From the NCBI RefSeq assembly GCF_016807185.1, contig NZ_JAEVYN010000002.1, positions 986,528-1,050,527 of the forward strand: a DNA stretch of 64,000 bases, written 5' to 3'. Within the stretch, counting starts at the first letter, position 1. Every line of letters starts with the position of its first letter. Both the position numbers and the translations under genes were made by a program. Of the stretch, positions 62,315 to 64,000 are shown one piece after another. This DNA comes from Leptolyngbya sp. Cla-17. GTDB taxonomy: Bacteria; Cyanobacteriota; Cyanobacteriia; Leptolyngbyales; Leptolyngbyaceae. Below the pieces are notes generated by a model. The model did no database searches. It saw only the letters and a program-made list of their open reading frames with translations, and was not told where the DNA came from.

Positions 62315-64000
62315 ATGATTCAATTTACTCGATTCGCTACCTGTATAAGTATGGTGGCTGGCAGCCTTGCCGTTGCCGCTTCTGCCCATGCTGATATTCC
62401 AATTACCGGTGGACAAGTCAGCGGAGACGCTGCCTTTTTTACCCAACTGAATGCTGGCAATGCAAACACCCTAAGTCGCACAGGTTCCCCTGTGCTATTT
62501 GATACGGTGATCCAAACTCTGCGAATTGTTACCCCAAACGGCACTACAACAACTTCACGTTTTCTGCCTAACGCTAGCCGCTTTACCGATACCAACGGCA
62601 ATAGTCGTCCTGATAGTGGCGATCAAGGTCGCCTAGAAGGGGCATTATCAGGGGTTGCCTTTTCTGGAGTGGGCAACCCAGTCTTCTTTCAAAATATTCC
62701 AACAGCGCTCAACTTTACGCTGACCGCTTTTGCGCCCAATTCTTTTGGAACGGGTTCTTTGATTAGCCCTACTCAAACAGGAACCGCACCGCTTGTGTTC
62801 ATTCCTGGAGTCAACGTTCAGCTATCAAATACCTCCAGTAGTGCTTACACTTCTAAGGCTGGATTGTTGGAAGTCGGTTCATTTGCAGCTAGCTTGACGG
62901 GCGATTTCATTGGGCTACCCTCTGATTTGCAGTTGCGTCCTGCGGCGACGGAAGTAACCTTAGTGCCTGTGTTTTTAGGGCGACGGATTAAGTTTGACTT
63001 TGAGGGTAAGAATGCCCAGGTGGATGAGGCAGCTTATGGAATTGATCCGGCAACGGGGCGCAGAGTCTTGGATTTTGCTGGAAATGTGACTGAGTTCAAA
63101 ATTGAGAGTACTGGCAACTCAAATTCCCAGTTTAAGATTGAGGGATCTGGAACATTAGATATCTCCTTAACGGGACCGTTTAATGTCCAGAAAGATAGCT
63201 TGAATTTGAATACGCTGACGGGTCAAGTGAATTATCAAATTAAGGGGGAAGGACCCGGCTTCGTCGCTTTTACAGGTGGCAACTCGATTACCTATTCCGG
63301 CACTTCACGGCGCGATACGGAGTTTAAATTTGAGCAAGGAAGCCGCAGCTTTGAGGGGAAAAGTGGGGGTGATACGTTTTTTACAGTGAGCGATCGCCGC
63401 GACAATGTTAACTTCAGTCGTTTTGTGGTTATCCCAGTAGTCGGAGTCTCGACAACGGCTGGGACTGCGGTCATTACGCCTTCCACAACCGGAAGCACAA
63501 CTTCTACTACCAGTAACACCAGTACTACCAGTAGCACCAGTAGCACCAGCACGGCTATTTTTACGACAACGGTCTTTAATAATTCCTCTATTACTATCTT
63601 CCCTGGCTATCGGAATTTGCTGACTGTAACCAGCGGCGAGAGGGACGACGATGACGATGACGATGATGATGATGATGATAACCGCAGAGGTCAGCGTGTA
63701 GAGCGTAGTGGTAACTCTGGGGATGATGACGACGATGACGATGATGATGATCGGAACTATGGTCGCAATACGACTTACTATGTCCATCAGCAAAAAGGAA
63801 CAACTGAGGTAGTCGTAGAGCGGAGGGGCGATCGCATTCTTTTGGTCGATCGCACTGAAGTTCAGGGGCGCAAGCTGAAGAAAAAAGGCAAGGTTGTTGC
63901 TGCGTATCAAGTGGTAGGACTACCCAGCCGTGTTTTTCCAGGCATGACTGGACTGCGGGAAATTCCTGCGGATACGGTGCAATCGTCCTCTCCTGAGGTG
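62315..64000 (+). CDS. Secreted protein with Ser/Thr-rich linker and two poly-Asp tracts, partial
   Basis: The gene runs off the right edge; 562 codons are visible from ATG 62315 (GTG 62312 also in frame; GAGGAAA upstream). A signal peptide ends at ASAHAD. The body is a beta-rich domain (residues 25-385) without a family I recognise. A Ser/Thr/Asn linker follows (about 392-415), then tracts of 12 and 10 consecutive Asp at about 447-458 and 473-482, separated by basic residues, and a domain containing LVDRTEVQGRKLKKKGK. The Asp tracts suggest calcium or metal binding in the periplasm or matrix (inference). Confidence 0.75.
   Translation, partial: MIQFTRFATCISMVAGSLAVAASAHADIPITGGQVSGDAAFFTQLNAGNANTLSRTGSPVLFDTVIQTLRIVTPNGTTTTSRFLPNASRFTDTNGNSRPDSGDQGRLEGALSGVAFSGVGNPVFFQNIPTALNFTLTAFAPNSFGTGSLISPTQTGTAPLVFIPGVNVQLSNTSSSAYTSKAGLLEVGSFAASLTGDFIGLPSDLQLRPAATEVTLVPVFLGRRIKFDFEGKNAQVDEAAYGIDPATGRRVLDFAGNVTEFKIESTGNSNSQFKIEGSGTLDISLTGPFNVQKDSLNLNTLTGQVNYQIKGEGPGFVAFTGGNSITYSGTSRRDTEFKFEQGSRSFEGKSGGDTFFTVSDRRDNVNFSRFVVIPVVGVSTTAGTAVITPSTTGSTTSTTSNTSTTSSTSSTSTAIFTTTVFNNSSITIFPGYRNLLTVTSGERDDDDDDDDDDDDNRRGQRVERSGNSGDDDDDDDDDDRNYGRNTTYYVHQQKGTTEVVVERRGDRILLVDRTEVQGRKLKKKGKVVAAYQVVGLPSRVFPGMTGLREIPADTVQSSSPEV

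Noticed and set aside
63305..63910. 201-residue minus-strand frame with poly-Ile/Val and poly-His readings
   Set aside because: It is the reverse reading of the poly-Asp secreted protein, whose sense frame has a signal peptide and continues to the window edge.

Overview
The window looks like chromosomal DNA from a filamentous, non-heterocystous-type cyanobacterium (Leptolyngbya-like is my best guess, from gene content only). The palindrome GCGATCGC (HIP1) recurs in most genes. Several genes belong to families that are mostly cyanobacterial: cyanoexosortase A and its partner, HpsJ-like proteins, a CCB2/CCB4 cytochrome b6f assembly factor, DUF2854, an SLH-OprB porin, and an RRM gene next to rpsU. 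I see no tRNA, rRNA or CRISPR array.

Layout. 1-8362: partial LOG-family gene, then a two-partner secretion operon (TpsA exoprotein, TpsB transporter, TPR-CHAT protease). 8372-17741: housekeeping genes (dacB, CCB factor, DUF456, fumC, mntH, FAD oxidase, RRM protein, rpsU, a membrane-inserted GNAT, ilvN). 18068-20353: cyanoexosortase A operon with its associated protein and an HpsJ-like protein. 20457-32540: SDR; an HxlR regulator divergent from a flavodoxin-type reductase; alpha-amylase; DUF1003; LD-carboxypeptidase; ppk1; an HTH protein with a basic histone-H1-like tail; trpS; a MetF-type reductase; Dps.

32752-40520 is the most unusual block. Four minus-strand genes include a 1366-residue caspase-STAND-WD40 protein and, 82 bp downstream, a 906-residue papain-like peptidase with a very large N-terminal extension, no HIP1 site and visibly higher A+T. 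Both keep all recognisable catalytic residues. I suggest they form a sensor-protease conflict or programmed-death module. A Trypco1-type protein, from a family linked to such systems, lies about 6 kb away.

40626-45167 is a coupled membrane operon: DUF2854, two tandem DUF2079 paralogues and a PIG-V-like mannosyltransferase. 45332-53281: Trypco1-type protein, lipoprotein, DUF1517 protein, MerA-like flavoprotein with a duplicated 3' end, TVP38 protein, argH, and a GAF/PP2C phosphatase. 53748-57343: second HpsJ-like gene, an intact IS1-family element with a 9-bp target duplication, a Rieske oxygenase, and a divergent TetR gene whose 3' end carries a transposase zinc ribbon. 57501-64000: a TPR-glycosyltransferase-FkbM fusion, the SLH porin, and a secreted protein with two poly-Asp tracts that runs off the window.

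Repeats are a second theme. Degenerate heptanucleotide arrays sit between genes, and a palindromic element lies in frame inside two unrelated coding regions on opposite strands. In the FkbM fusion, heptads and palindrome together make up the inter-domain linker. All assignments rest on reading motifs and translations by eye; no database search was run.
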